This document shows positions 1 to 6,839 of a stretch of 7,913 nt of DNA, piece by piece. The notes under the pieces were generated by a model, which saw only the letters and a list, made by a program, of their open reading frames with translations, was not told the DNA's origin and did not search any database. The position numbers and the translations under genes are program-made. The DNA lies in contig CALEHZ010000226.1 of NCBI GenBank assembly GCA_937875715.1, forward strand, positions 1-7,913, given 5' to 3'. This DNA is from an uncultured Campylobacter sp. (GTDB lineage: Bacteria; Campylobacterota; Campylobacteria; Campylobacterales; Campylobacteraceae). The stretch's first letter is position 1. Each line of letters opens with the position of its first letter.

Positions 1-79
1 GAATTCTAGAATTCTAGTTTTAAAATTCTAGAATTTTGCGTTAGAATTCTAAAATTCTGTGTCTAGAATTTTTTAAAAA
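1..79. repeat. Cluster of A/T-rich palindromes upstream of the YhbP-like gene
   Basis: The region is made almost entirely of overlapping short palindromes. These are GAATTCTAGAATTC at 1-14, AAAATTCTAGAATTTT at 22-37 (perfect, 16 bp) and TTAGAATTCTAA at 41-52. A hairpin follows, with AAAATTCT at 51-58 pairing with AGAATTTT at 65-72 around the six-base loop GTGTCT. Seven bases separate that hairpin from the ATG at 80, so no clear Shine-Dalgarno sequence fits between them. The cluster may continue upstream of the window. The hairpin design matches the arrays at 1441-1674 and 6839-7015, with a CTAG-type centre instead of TA. Function unknown. Confidence 0.75.
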
Positions 80-511
80 ATGGATGAAAAAATTGTAAAT
101 TTTTTAAAATCACAGCATGTGATGAGCCTTTGTGTGTGCGATAAAAACGAGGTTTATGCGTGTTCTGCGTTTTATGTTTTTAGCACTGATTTTAAAAGCA
201 TTGTTTTTGCCAGTGATGAAAACACAAAGCACATGAAAATGGGGCTAAAAAATCCCAAAGTAGCCCTAAATATCGCACTTCAAACTAGAATTCCAGGCCG
301 TATAAAAGGCATTCAAGCGCAAGGAATTCTAAAAGATATTTGTGAATTTAGCGCTGATGAGCAAAGCGAGTTTAAAAACTTGTATTTTAGGGCTTTTCCG
401 TATGCTTTGGTTTTAAATCCTAGCCTTTATGTTATCAGCCTTTCGTGGATAAAATTTACAAATAATGCCTTAGCAAAAAAGCAAATTTGGCAAAAAAATG
501 ATGAAAATTAG
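80..511 (+). CDS. UPF0306/YhbP-like protein, PNPOx-like split-barrel fold
   Basis: This 143-residue soluble protein resembles the E. coli YhbP (UPF0306) family, which has the flavin-binding split-barrel fold of pyridoxamine-phosphate-oxidase-like proteins. No firm biochemical role is known to me for the family. Recognition rests on segments in the same order as in YhbP: QHVMSLCV near residues 12-19, YACSAFYVF at 26-34, SDENTKH at 45-51, IKGIQAQG at 75-82 and IKFTNNAL followed by KKQIW at 124-137. Length is normal for the family. There is no signal peptide or membrane segment, so it should be cytoplasmic. The ATG at 80 is the only reasonable start, but it lacks a clear ribosome-binding site because palindromic repeats run almost up to it. 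lspA begins 31 bp downstream. A flavin or heme-utilisation (HugZ-like) role cannot be excluded from fold alone, but the YhbP match is better. Confidence 0.8.
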   Translation: MDEKIVNFLKSQHVMSLCVCDKNEVYACSAFYVFSTDFKSIVFASDENTKHMKMGLKNPKVALNIALQTRIPGRIKGIQAQGILKDICEFSADEQSEFKNLYFRAFPYALVLNPSLYVISLSWIKFTNNALAKKQIWQKNDEN

Positions 512-512
512 T

Positions 513-518
513 TATAAT
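513..518 (+). promoter_or_regulatory. Candidate -10 box ahead of lspA
   Basis: A perfect TATAAT lies two bases after the stop of the YhbP-like gene and 24 bases before the lspA ATG. No matching -35 box is seen, but Campylobacter sigma-70 promoters often lack one. An AAAGG ribosome-binding site follows at 532-536. In DNA this AT-rich a chance match is possible. Confidence 0.3.
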
Positions 519-542
519 TTTGCGTGATTTCAAAGGTGTAAA

Positions 543-980
543 ATGCTTAGAATTTTGGGTAAATTTTTTATTTATTTTATTTGTATTGCTTGTATTGACC
601 AGGCGATTAAACAGCTTTTTATCGCTGGATTTAGTGCTAAATCTGCGTGGATTGACCTGATTTTGGTGTATAATAAAGGCGTGGCGTTTTCTATGTTTGC
701 CTTTTTGGGCGAGCATTTAAAATACATACAATTAGCGCTGATTTTGGCGATTTTTGGCTATTTACTGGGCGAAAAGACGATGATAAGGCGCTTTAGTGCT
801 GAGCTTGGAATTATTCTTGGCGGCGGTGCTTCAAATGTGCTTGATCGCTTCACACACGGCGGAGTTGTGGATTATGTTTATTGGCATAAATGGTTTGATT
901 TTGCTGTGTTTAATTTCGCTGATGTGATGATCGATCTTGGTATAGTTATTATAATTTTAAGGCTAATAATCAAAAAATAA
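543..980 (+). CDS. lspA: Lipoprotein signal peptidase (signal peptidase II)
   Basis: LspA is the inner-membrane aspartyl protease that cleaves the signal peptide of prolipoproteins just before the lipidated cysteine. The 145-residue protein is mostly hydrophobic, with four likely membrane helices (about 5-22, 60-76, 84-97 and 124-143). Family signatures appear in order: DQAIK (19-23), NKGVAFS (44-50), GGGASNVLDRF (93-103), VVDYVYW (108-114) and FNFADVMID (123-131). The two catalytic aspartates are predicted to be D101 and D127, and both are present. Length is slightly short but normal for Campylobacterota. The start is supported by AAAGG six bases upstream. The gene lies 31 bp after the YhbP-like gene and 20 bp before hemJ, consistent with one operon. 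In the campylobacters I know, lspA usually follows glmM, which is not seen here. Confidence 0.95.
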   Translation: MLRILGKFFIYFICIACIDQAIKQLFIAGFSAKSAWIDLILVYNKGVAFSMFAFLGEHLKYIQLALILAIFGYLLGEKTMIRRFSAELGIILGGGASNVLDRFTHGGVVDYVYWHKWFDFAVFNFADVMIDLGIVIIILRLIIKK

Positions 981-1000
981 ATCAACAATAAGGAGAAACA

Positions 1001-1432
1001 ATGGACTATTTTTGGGTGAAATTTATTCACTTTTGTGCGTTTATTTCGTGGATGGCGATGCTTTTTTATCAGCCACGACTTTATGTCTATCACGCCGAAC
1101 ATGCTGAGAATTTAAATTTTTGCTCTGTGATCAAAATCCAAGAACGAAAGCTATATAATGGAATTGGCTGGATTGCGATGTTTACTACGATTTTAAGTGG
1201 GCTTTATCTTATTCATTTAAAGCCAGGGCTTATGAGTATGCCGTATTTTCATCTAAAGCTTACTTGCGTGGTGCTTTTAATCATTTATCATCTAAGTCTT
1301 GGGCATTTTATGAAAAGGCTGCGAGATAATGCTTGCAAGCTGCCCGGAAAGTTTTTTAGAGCTTATAACGAAGTGCCTACGATTATAATGTTTTTCATCA
1401 TTTATGCGATGATTGTGTGGGCAAATCGCTAA
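1001..1432 (+). CDS. hemJ: Protoporphyrinogen IX oxidase, HemJ type
   Basis: HemJ is the integral-membrane enzyme that oxidises protoporphyrinogen IX to protoporphyrin IX in heme synthesis. It is unrelated to HemG and HemY. This 143-residue protein has four likely membrane helices (about 5-22, 56-72, 84-102 and 126-141). It shows the family signatures: His10 in the first helix, SWMAMLFYQPRLYVYHAE (16-33), QERKLY (47-52), HLKL with Lys86 (84-87), YH (96-97) and FRAYNEVPT (119-127). His10 and a lysine near position 83-86 correspond to residues reported as essential in cyanobacterial HemJ. A strong AAGGAG ribosome-binding site (990-995) sits five bases before the ATG. It closes a close-packed set with the YhbP-like gene and lspA, and the hairpin array downstream probably marks the transcript's end. 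Confidence 0.93.
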   Translation: MDYFWVKFIHFCAFISWMAMLFYQPRLYVYHAEHAENLNFCSVIKIQERKLYNGIGWIAMFTTILSGLYLIHLKPGLMSMPYFHLKLTCVVLLIIYHLSLGHFMKRLRDNACKLPGKFFRAYNEVPTIIMFFIIYAMIVWANR

Positions 1433-1440
1433 AATGCTAA

Positions 1441-1674
1441 GCTGAATTTTTTAAAACTTTTCACAAAATTTGAAGTGCTGAATTTTTTAAAAAATTCAAG
1501 TTTTAAAAAATTCAAATTTTAAAAAATTCAAGTTTTAAAAAATTCAAAATGCTGAATTTTAAAAAATTCAAAGTGCTGAATTTTAAAAAATTCAAAGTGC
1601 TGAATTTTTTAAAACTCAAAAATAATGAATTTTAAAAAATTCAAAGTGCTGAATTTTATAAAATTCATTATTTT
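1441..1674. repeat. Hairpin-repeat array (GAATTTT/AAAATTC stems, AAGTGC loops)
   Basis: The array consists of repeated TGAATTTT and AAAATTCA arms. Hairpins with 8-bp stems and loop AAGTGC occur at 1563-1584, 1587-1608 and 1636-1657. One with loop AAATGC lies at 1539-1560, and a decayed copy lies near 1466-1486. Three tandem 16-bp units at 1500-1515, 1516-1531 and 1532-1547 lack the loop sequence. Two 24-bp units at 1549-1572 and 1573-1596 are almost identical. The right end carries the perfect 18-bp palindrome TGAATTTTATAAAATTCA (1650-1667), which is also present in the array after pglB. The largest stem pairs 1619-1634 with 1659-1674. The array could end transcription in either direction, but its function is not known. 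No ORF of note lies inside. Confidence 0.85.
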
Positions 1675-1677
1675 AAA

Positions 1678-1700
1678 GCCAAATTGTCACAATATTTGGC
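1678..1700. promoter_or_regulatory. GC-clamped hairpin or operator upstream of the kinase gene
   Basis: GCCAAAT at 1678-1684 pairs with ATTTGGC at 1694-1700. Nested inside is the perfect 11-bp palindrome ATTGTCACAAT (1683-1693), with its centre offset by one base. It differs in sequence from the neighbouring repeat array. TTGTCA (1684-1689) resembles a -35 box and TATTAT (1701-1706 or 1704-1709) a weak -10, but the spacing of 11 or 14 bases is too short for a standard promoter. A protein-binding operator or an RNA hairpin in the kinase leader are both possible. The kinase ATG lies 31 bases downstream. Confidence 0.4.
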
Positions 1701-1731
1701 TATTATTATGAAAAAATTTTTTGGATAAATT

Positions 1732-4599
1732 ATGATTTCAAATAAAACTTTAATATCTTTGATAAAATATGTTGCTCTCATGCTCATCTGTGTTTGCGTA
1801 TTTGCGATATTTTATTTTGGCAATGGCTTAAGACATGCCTATGCTTTTAAAGCCGATTTTGATAAAATGCACGATTTTTTCATACTAGTTAGCAATGTTC
1901 ATAAAGAGCGCGCTATGCAAGCTTTGCTAGCATTTGAAAGCGATATAGATGAGCAGAATTTAGAAATTATGCGAGAATCAACTGATAAATTATTAAAAAA
2001 ATTAGAGCTTAAACAAGAATTTTATGAAAAATTTGCTGCGCAGCGAGATGGCTATTCTAGCGATATTAGCACTGAAGATATGCTTGAATTTTTTAAACCT
2101 TTAGATGAGTATTTTTTAAACTATGTAAATATGGTAAGAATGAAAAATGTAAATACTGAGCTAAACGGGCTTTTAGTTGGCATTTGGCAAGCAGCAAATG
2201 ACAATATCCGCCAAAATCAAATCCGTGAGCTTTTGTTGCGTTTTTGTGACAAAAAAAGAAAGCTTAACGCAGACGAACTACAAATGCTCGATGATCTTTA
2301 TTTTGATTATGCGCAGTATCCAACGATGATAAAATTAAATAACGTTTATCCATCTTTTGCTACTTTTAATTATGTAGATACAGAAGAAATAAATAAAGTT
2401 TTAAAAGAAAAAATGGTGCCTTTGTGGGAAGATATACAGCTTTTTTACGATGTCATACATGATACATTAGTAGAGGGGCAAACCACAATTAGCTTTGCTA
2501 AGCTTATAGAAATTTGTAAGCGCATAGAAACGCAAAATATCGATATAGCAAAGTATTTGATTGATACTGCTGCGGATGAATTTTATAAATCAGTCTTTAT
2601 AATGTGGTTTTATTTATTACTTGGATTTGTGATACTTATTTATTGTGTTTTTGTGCTTATTGGCATACAAAGAAAAGAAGTAGAAATTTTAAAAGATATG
2701 AACACAAAAACGCAGTATTTAGACAAACTCAAACAAATCACAAAAAGACGAAATATCAAAATTGATGATGATAAAATCCCAGAATTATTTACAAAGCTTG
2801 TAGATGTGATAAATGATACTGATTTAATCGAGCTTAAAAATAAAAATGAATATAGCTATTTTATGAATAATATTTCGCATGAAATCATAAATCCGCTTAA
2901 TAATATTTATGGTTATGCACAGCTTTTAGAAAATTCAAAAAACATAAATGAAGAAGAAAAATCACAATACATGGAAGAAATTTCAAAAGGCGCAAAAACA
3001 CTAAAAACACTTTTTGAAAATCTGCTTAGAGTAGCTAGCATTAAAAGTGGCAGCGAAGAAAGCGAGATTTTAGAACTTGATAGTTCTGAGCTTTTAAGCA
3101 CACTTTTCCAAGAAATGACGCAAGAAGCAAAAGAAGCAAGAATTGACTTTGAAGCGCTAAAAGATCCAAGATTAGAAGGCATTATAAGCATTGATATCAA
3201 AAAAATAAAATTTATCATGCACACCTTGCTAGATAATGCTATAAAATATAATAAAAATCGTGGCAAAGTATTTTTATACATACTAGCCACGCATTTAGAA
3301 AATGATAGAGCAAAAATCAAAGTTTATGTAGCTGATAAAGGAAATGGCTACGAAATGAAGGAAAATGAAGAAAATAATCTTTTAGATACAGATGATGCAA
3401 AGCTTACAATTTATTATCAAAAAGGACTAGATCTAGCAATTACAAAAGAATACCTAAGGCAGCTTGGCTCTCATTTAGAAATAAAAGCACAAAAAGGCGT
3501 TGGCTCTGTATTTAGCTACGAAACAGAGCATAAATTTGTTTTTAAAGATCCATATAAAGATAAATTTAAAGGTCAAACAATTTATATTTATGGACAAGAA
3601 AATCTGCTAAATAATAGCGAATTGCCGATTTTAGAAGGCAGTGGCATACCAAATTTTATAGCTGTGGTAAAAAGCTATTTAGAACACCTTGGCTTTGAGG
3701 TGAAATTTACACAAGAAAAAGACAAAGAAGTTTATATAGTTTTTGATAATGAGTTACCTTTTGAGCCACAAAAGGCTATATATTGCACAGATTATGAACC
3801 AGAGTTCATAGTAGCTAATAAAGTGTATTTATCAAAAGCATTTTGCATCCAGGCTTTGATAAATGCTTATGAAGCAATTATGCAATTGCAAACAAAAGAA
3901 GCAAGTAAATTGCCTTTAAAAGCTGTAGTTTTGGGCAATGAGCAAATAGCAAGCACTCTACAAGCAATGGTAGATGTGGTGGATATTCAAATACAAGAAA
4001 ATGCTAAATATGACCTAGCTTTTGTAGATACTGATACTATGGCACACGAGGTTAAAAACATACCTCAGCCTTGTAGAATAGTAGCTCTAAGCTACGAGGG
4101 CAATACGCCAATAGACACAGATGTAATCTATAGCAATTTTATAATAAAATCAAAAGATGATGAGAAAAAAGATTATAGTAAAGATGTAGAAAAAATCCTA
4201 GAGGATTTTAAAGCTCAAAAAATGCTATCAAATAAAAAATTACATGATGTGCTGCTCTTTAAAAAATCACTTGCTTCAAATAACATTTATAAAAACGCAA
4301 TCTTAGGCTTTGCATCTAATGTAGATATAGCAAATGATACAAAAGAATTAGAACTGCTTTTAAAAACTCATCCTTATAAAATCGTGCTTTGTGATTATGA
4401 TATTGCTGGGCTTACTTTAGATAAATATCAAAAGCTAATCCAAGATGCTAGAAATGAGCATCGCTGCGATATCGTAGCTGGTGTTTTTGTGCCAAAAGGT
4501 GTGCATATTTATGCTAAATTTTTTGAAGAAATACCAGCAAATTTAAGCAAATCCGAACTAGAAATGCGAATTAAAAAGTATTTGGTTGGAATTAGATAA
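1732..4599 (+). CDS. Membrane hybrid-type sensor histidine kinase with NIT-like sensor and degenerate receiver domains
   Basis: This 955-residue sensor kinase probably signals across the inner membrane. Membrane helices at about 8-29 and 287-311 flank a roughly 257-residue, mostly helical periplasmic domain. Its segment VHKERAMQALLAFESD (56-71), followed by MRESTDKLLKKL, resembles nitrate/nitrite-sensing (NIT) domains; this match is tentative. The H box NNISHEIINPLNNI (379-392) places the phospho-acceptor at His383. The N box is LLDNAIKYNKN (499-509) and the G1 box is ADKGNGY (534-540). The G2 box reads GLDLAI (565-570), with Asp567 where glycine is usual. After about 610 come up to three receiver-like segments (about 614-718, 728-827 and 837-950). 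None keeps the normal acidic Mg-binding pair, and the last has Lys844-Lys845 there. Asp766 and Asp888 sit at phospho-acceptor-like positions. GGA six bases upstream supports the ATG. No response-regulator gene is adjacent, and the stop overlaps pglB, so the two are probably translated together. The physiological signal is unknown. Confidence 0.85.
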   Translation: MISNKTLISLIKYVALMLICVCVFAIFYFGNGLRHAYAFKADFDKMHDFFILVSNVHKERAMQALLAFESDIDEQNLEIMRESTDKLLKKLELKQEFYEKFAAQRDGYSSDISTEDMLEFFKPLDEYFLNYVNMVRMKNVNTELNGLLVGIWQAANDNIRQNQIRELLLRFCDKKRKLNADELQMLDDLYFDYAQYPTMIKLNNVYPSFATFNYVDTEEINKVLKEKMVPLWEDIQLFYDVIHDTLVEGQTTISFAKLIEICKRIETQNIDIAKYLIDTAADEFYKSVFIMWFYLLLGFVILIYCVFVLIGIQRKEVEILKDMNTKTQYLDKLKQITKRRNIKIDDDKIPELFTKLVDVINDTDLIELKNKNEYSYFMNNISHEIINPLNNIYGYAQLLENSKNINEEEKSQYMEEISKGAKTLKTLFENLLRVASIKSGSEESEILELDSSELLSTLFQEMTQEAKEARIDFEALKDPRLEGIISIDIKKIKFIMHTLLDNAIKYNKNRGKVFLYILATHLENDRAKIKVYVADKGNGYEMKENEENNLLDTDDAKLTIYYQKGLDLAITKEYLRQLGSHLEIKAQKGVGSVFSYETEHKFVFKDPYKDKFKGQTIYIYGQENLLNNSELPILEGSGIPNFIAVVKSYLEHLGFEVKFTQEKDKEVYIVFDNELPFEPQKAIYCTDYEPEFIVANKVYLSKAFCIQALINAYEAIMQLQTKEASKLPLKAVVLGNEQIASTLQAMVDVVDIQIQENAKYDLAFVDTDTMAHEVKNIPQPCRIVALSYEGNTPIDTDVIYSNFIIKSKDDEKKDYSKDVEKILEDFKAQKMLSNKKLHDVLLFKKSLASNNIYKNAILGFASNVDIANDTKELELLLKTHPYKIVLCDYDIAGLTLDKYQKLIQDARNEHRCDIVAGVFVPKGVHIYAKFFEEIPANLSKSELEMRIKKYLVGIR

Positions 4600-6839
4600 T
4601 GAGCTTACAAAAAAATCAAGTTTTATTACTAATTTTATTAGCATATCTTTTTGGCGTTTTTTGCCGTTTTGAGTGGGTTTATTGGGCGAATAATTTTGCT
4701 CAGTTTATCTGGGACAATGAGCTTATGATAACTACAAATGATGGCTATGCTTTTGCTGAGGGCGCAAGAGATATGCTAGCTGGCTTTCATCAAGCAAACG
4801 ACCTTAGCTATTTTGGCTCTCCACTTAGCACGCTTAGTGCTTTTGTGGTTAAATTTTTTGGCTTTAAGCTTGAGAGCGTAATGATTTATTTAAGCATATT
4901 TTTAAGTTCGCTAATTGTAATTCCGCTAATTTTAATCGGTCGTGAGCTAGAAAATATCAAAATCGGTGCAGTTGCCTCGTTTGTAGCAGTGATTGCAAAT
5001 AGCTATTATAATCGCACGATGGCAGGATATTATGATACTGACATGCTCACAATCGTTCTGCCTTGTTTTAGCATTTGGGCGCTAATTCGCACAGCAAAGC
5101 TTAAAAAGAGCTATTTTTTAGCACCACTTTTTATGAGCTTAAATATGTGGTGGTATTCATCAAGTATCAACCTAAATCTAGCACTTCTTGGCTTTTTTGT
5201 GTTTTATACTCTTGTTTTTAACCGCAAGGACAAAGAGAGCTATTTAAACATGATTTTAATGCTTTTTGCGCTCTGCTTTTTGCCACTTTGGCTAAAGATT
5301 GCTGTGATTTTAATAAGCTGGTTTTTGTGGATAAAAAAGCCTGAATTTTTTGATTTTAAGAAAATTGCGATTTTAGGCGTTGCGGTTTTAGCGCTTTTTG
5401 GCTATTTGGGCGGATTAAATCCTTTTATTTTCAATATAAAATTCTATCTTGTTCGCACAGCACCTGATAGCACGGCTTTTCATTTTTTTAATGTAAATCA
5501 AACAATAATGGAAAGTGGAATTGTTGATTTTGATGTATTTTGTCAGCGCATTTCTAGCTCTGTGGCTGTTTTTGTTTTAGGACTTGTTGGCTACATTTTA
5601 GCTTGCATAAAATTCAAGCCTTTGCTTTTAAGCTTGCCGATGACTTTACTTGGATTTTTAGCGCTTAAAGGCGGACTTAGATTTACTATTTACGCTGTGC
5701 CTTTTATCGCTTTTGGCTTTGGATATTTTATATTTTTTATCTCAAATCTTATAAAAATCACGCCTAAAACTCGCAAGATTTTTTGGTATATTTTAGGGGT
5801 TTTGGCTTTTGTGCCTGTGATTTATTTGTATTATTTACAGGCTCTAAGCGGAAAATTCGCCACTGAATTTTGGCTGCTTTTAGTGCTTTTTGCTGCGATT
5901 TTTGTGTTTTATTTTTATCATTTTCGCAAGGATTTTATGGCAATTTTTGCCTTTGTGGCTTGCGTTTTTGCCATTACGCCAAGCTTAATTCACATTTATA
6001 CATACAAGCCACTTAGCGTTTTTGCGGCCAGTGAAGTAAATGTGCTTAGTCAGCTAAAAAGCATAGCAAAGCGTGAGGACTACGCACTTGCATGGTGGGA
6101 TTATGGCTATGCGATTCGCTTTTATAGCGATGTTAAGACGCTAATTGATGGTGGAAAACATCTTGGAAATGATAATTTTGCCGTTAGCAAAGCGCTAATT
6201 AGTCCGCAGACAACAGCTGCAAATATAGCCAGAGCTGAGGTAGAATACACAGAGCGAAAATTTAGCGAAAAATTCCCATCAAATCTAGCTCAAATGATGA
6301 AAGAATACAATGCCACAGACCCAAATGAATTTTTGCTAAGTTTAGAAAATTCAAGCTTTGTGCCGCCAAAAGCCAGCCGTGATGTGTATTTCGTGCTTCC
6401 AGATAGAATGCATACGATTTTAAATGTAATTGCAAAATTTTCTATGCTTGATTTAAAAGACGGCAAAAGTTACACTGAACCAACTTTTATTTTTAGCGAA
6501 AACTTCAAATGGCAAAATGGTATGATTGATTTTGGCGATGGACTTATAATGCCAGAAAAAGGCGATAAAATCATCTACGGCGGCAAAGAACATGCTGTAA
6601 ATATGCTAGTTAGCACAAAATATGAAGATGGCAAATTAAAGCTTAGCACTAGCGAGCACAACCCAGATGCTGGGCTTTTTGTGATTTATATGCAAGATTA
6701 TGCTAGATTTCTTATTATGGATGCGCAAACTTTTGCTAGTTCGTATATACAGCTTTTCGTGCTTGAAAACTACGATGAAGAGCTTTTTGAACCAGTGATT
6801 TTAGACCCAGCGATGAAGGTTTATAAGCTAAAAAATTAG
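4599..6839 (+). CDS. pglB: Oligosaccharyltransferase PglB (protein N-glycosylation)
   Basis: PglB transfers a glycan from an undecaprenyl-pyrophosphate carrier to asparagine in D/E-X-N-X-S/T sites of periplasmic and membrane proteins. This 746-residue protein has a long multi-helix membrane part (to about 466) and a periplasmic C-terminal domain. Conserved features are NDGYAFAEGARD (47-58, catalytic Asp48), YYNRT with Arg139, YYDTDML with Asp146 and Asp148, NQTIMES with Glu305, GGLRFT with Arg361, WWDYG (499-503), DGGKH with His521, and the MxxIxxxI motif (604-611). All key positions known from C. lari PglB appear intact, so activity is expected. It is about 33 residues longer than C. jejuni PglB. 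The surplus falls at about 390-445, where two additional membrane helices appear. Asn571 lies in a sequon, EYNAT. The ATG overlaps the kinase stop (TAATG), with a weak GGA eight bases upstream, suggesting translational coupling. No other pgl genes are visible nearby. Confidence 0.96.
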   Translation: MSLQKNQVLLLILLAYLFGVFCRFEWVYWANNFAQFIWDNELMITTNDGYAFAEGARDMLAGFHQANDLSYFGSPLSTLSAFVVKFFGFKLESVMIYLSIFLSSLIVIPLILIGRELENIKIGAVASFVAVIANSYYNRTMAGYYDTDMLTIVLPCFSIWALIRTAKLKKSYFLAPLFMSLNMWWYSSSINLNLALLGFFVFYTLVFNRKDKESYLNMILMLFALCFLPLWLKIAVILISWFLWIKKPEFFDFKKIAILGVAVLALFGYLGGLNPFIFNIKFYLVRTAPDSTAFHFFNVNQTIMESGIVDFDVFCQRISSSVAVFVLGLVGYILACIKFKPLLLSLPMTLLGFLALKGGLRFTIYAVPFIAFGFGYFIFFISNLIKITPKTRKIFWYILGVLAFVPVIYLYYLQALSGKFATEFWLLLVLFAAIFVFYFYHFRKDFMAIFAFVACVFAITPSLIHIYTYKPLSVFAASEVNVLSQLKSIAKREDYALAWWDYGYAIRFYSDVKTLIDGGKHLGNDNFAVSKALISPQTTAANIARAEVEYTERKFSEKFPSNLAQMMKEYNATDPNEFLLSLENSSFVPPKASRDVYFVLPDRMHTILNVIAKFSMLDLKDGKSYTEPTFIFSENFKWQNGMIDFGDGLIMPEKGDKIIYGGKEHAVNMLVSTKYEDGKLKLSTSEHNPDAGLFVIYMQDYARFLIMDAQTFASSYIQLFVLENYDEELFEPVILDPAMKVYKLKN

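Noticed and set aside
1..17. EcoRI/XbaI-like sites suggesting a cloning linker or vector edge
   Set aside because: The GAATTCTAGAATTC pattern continues in degenerate form through position 79 and runs into a native gene, and related palindromes recur elsewhere in the window, so it is natural repeat sequence.
456..716. Minus-strand ORF of 86 codons
   Set aside because: It lies opposite the end of the YhbP-like gene and the start of lspA, and its low-complexity Lys/Asn/Phe-rich product resembles nothing known.
878..1102. Minus-strand ORF of 74 codons
   Set aside because: It overlaps lspA and hemJ, both strongly supported by family motifs, and has no recognisable features.
1684..1709. Standard sigma-70 promoter (TTGTCA with TATTAT)
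   Set aside because: The spacing is only 11 or 14 bases instead of about 17, and the TTGTCA is explained by the palindrome ATTGTCACAAT, so it is recorded only as a possible operator or hairpin.
2913..3320. Minus-strand ORF of 135 codons
   Set aside because: It is antisense to the HisKA and ATPase region of the kinase, and its Ser/Phe-rich product is the typical shadow of Lys/Glu-rich coding DNA.
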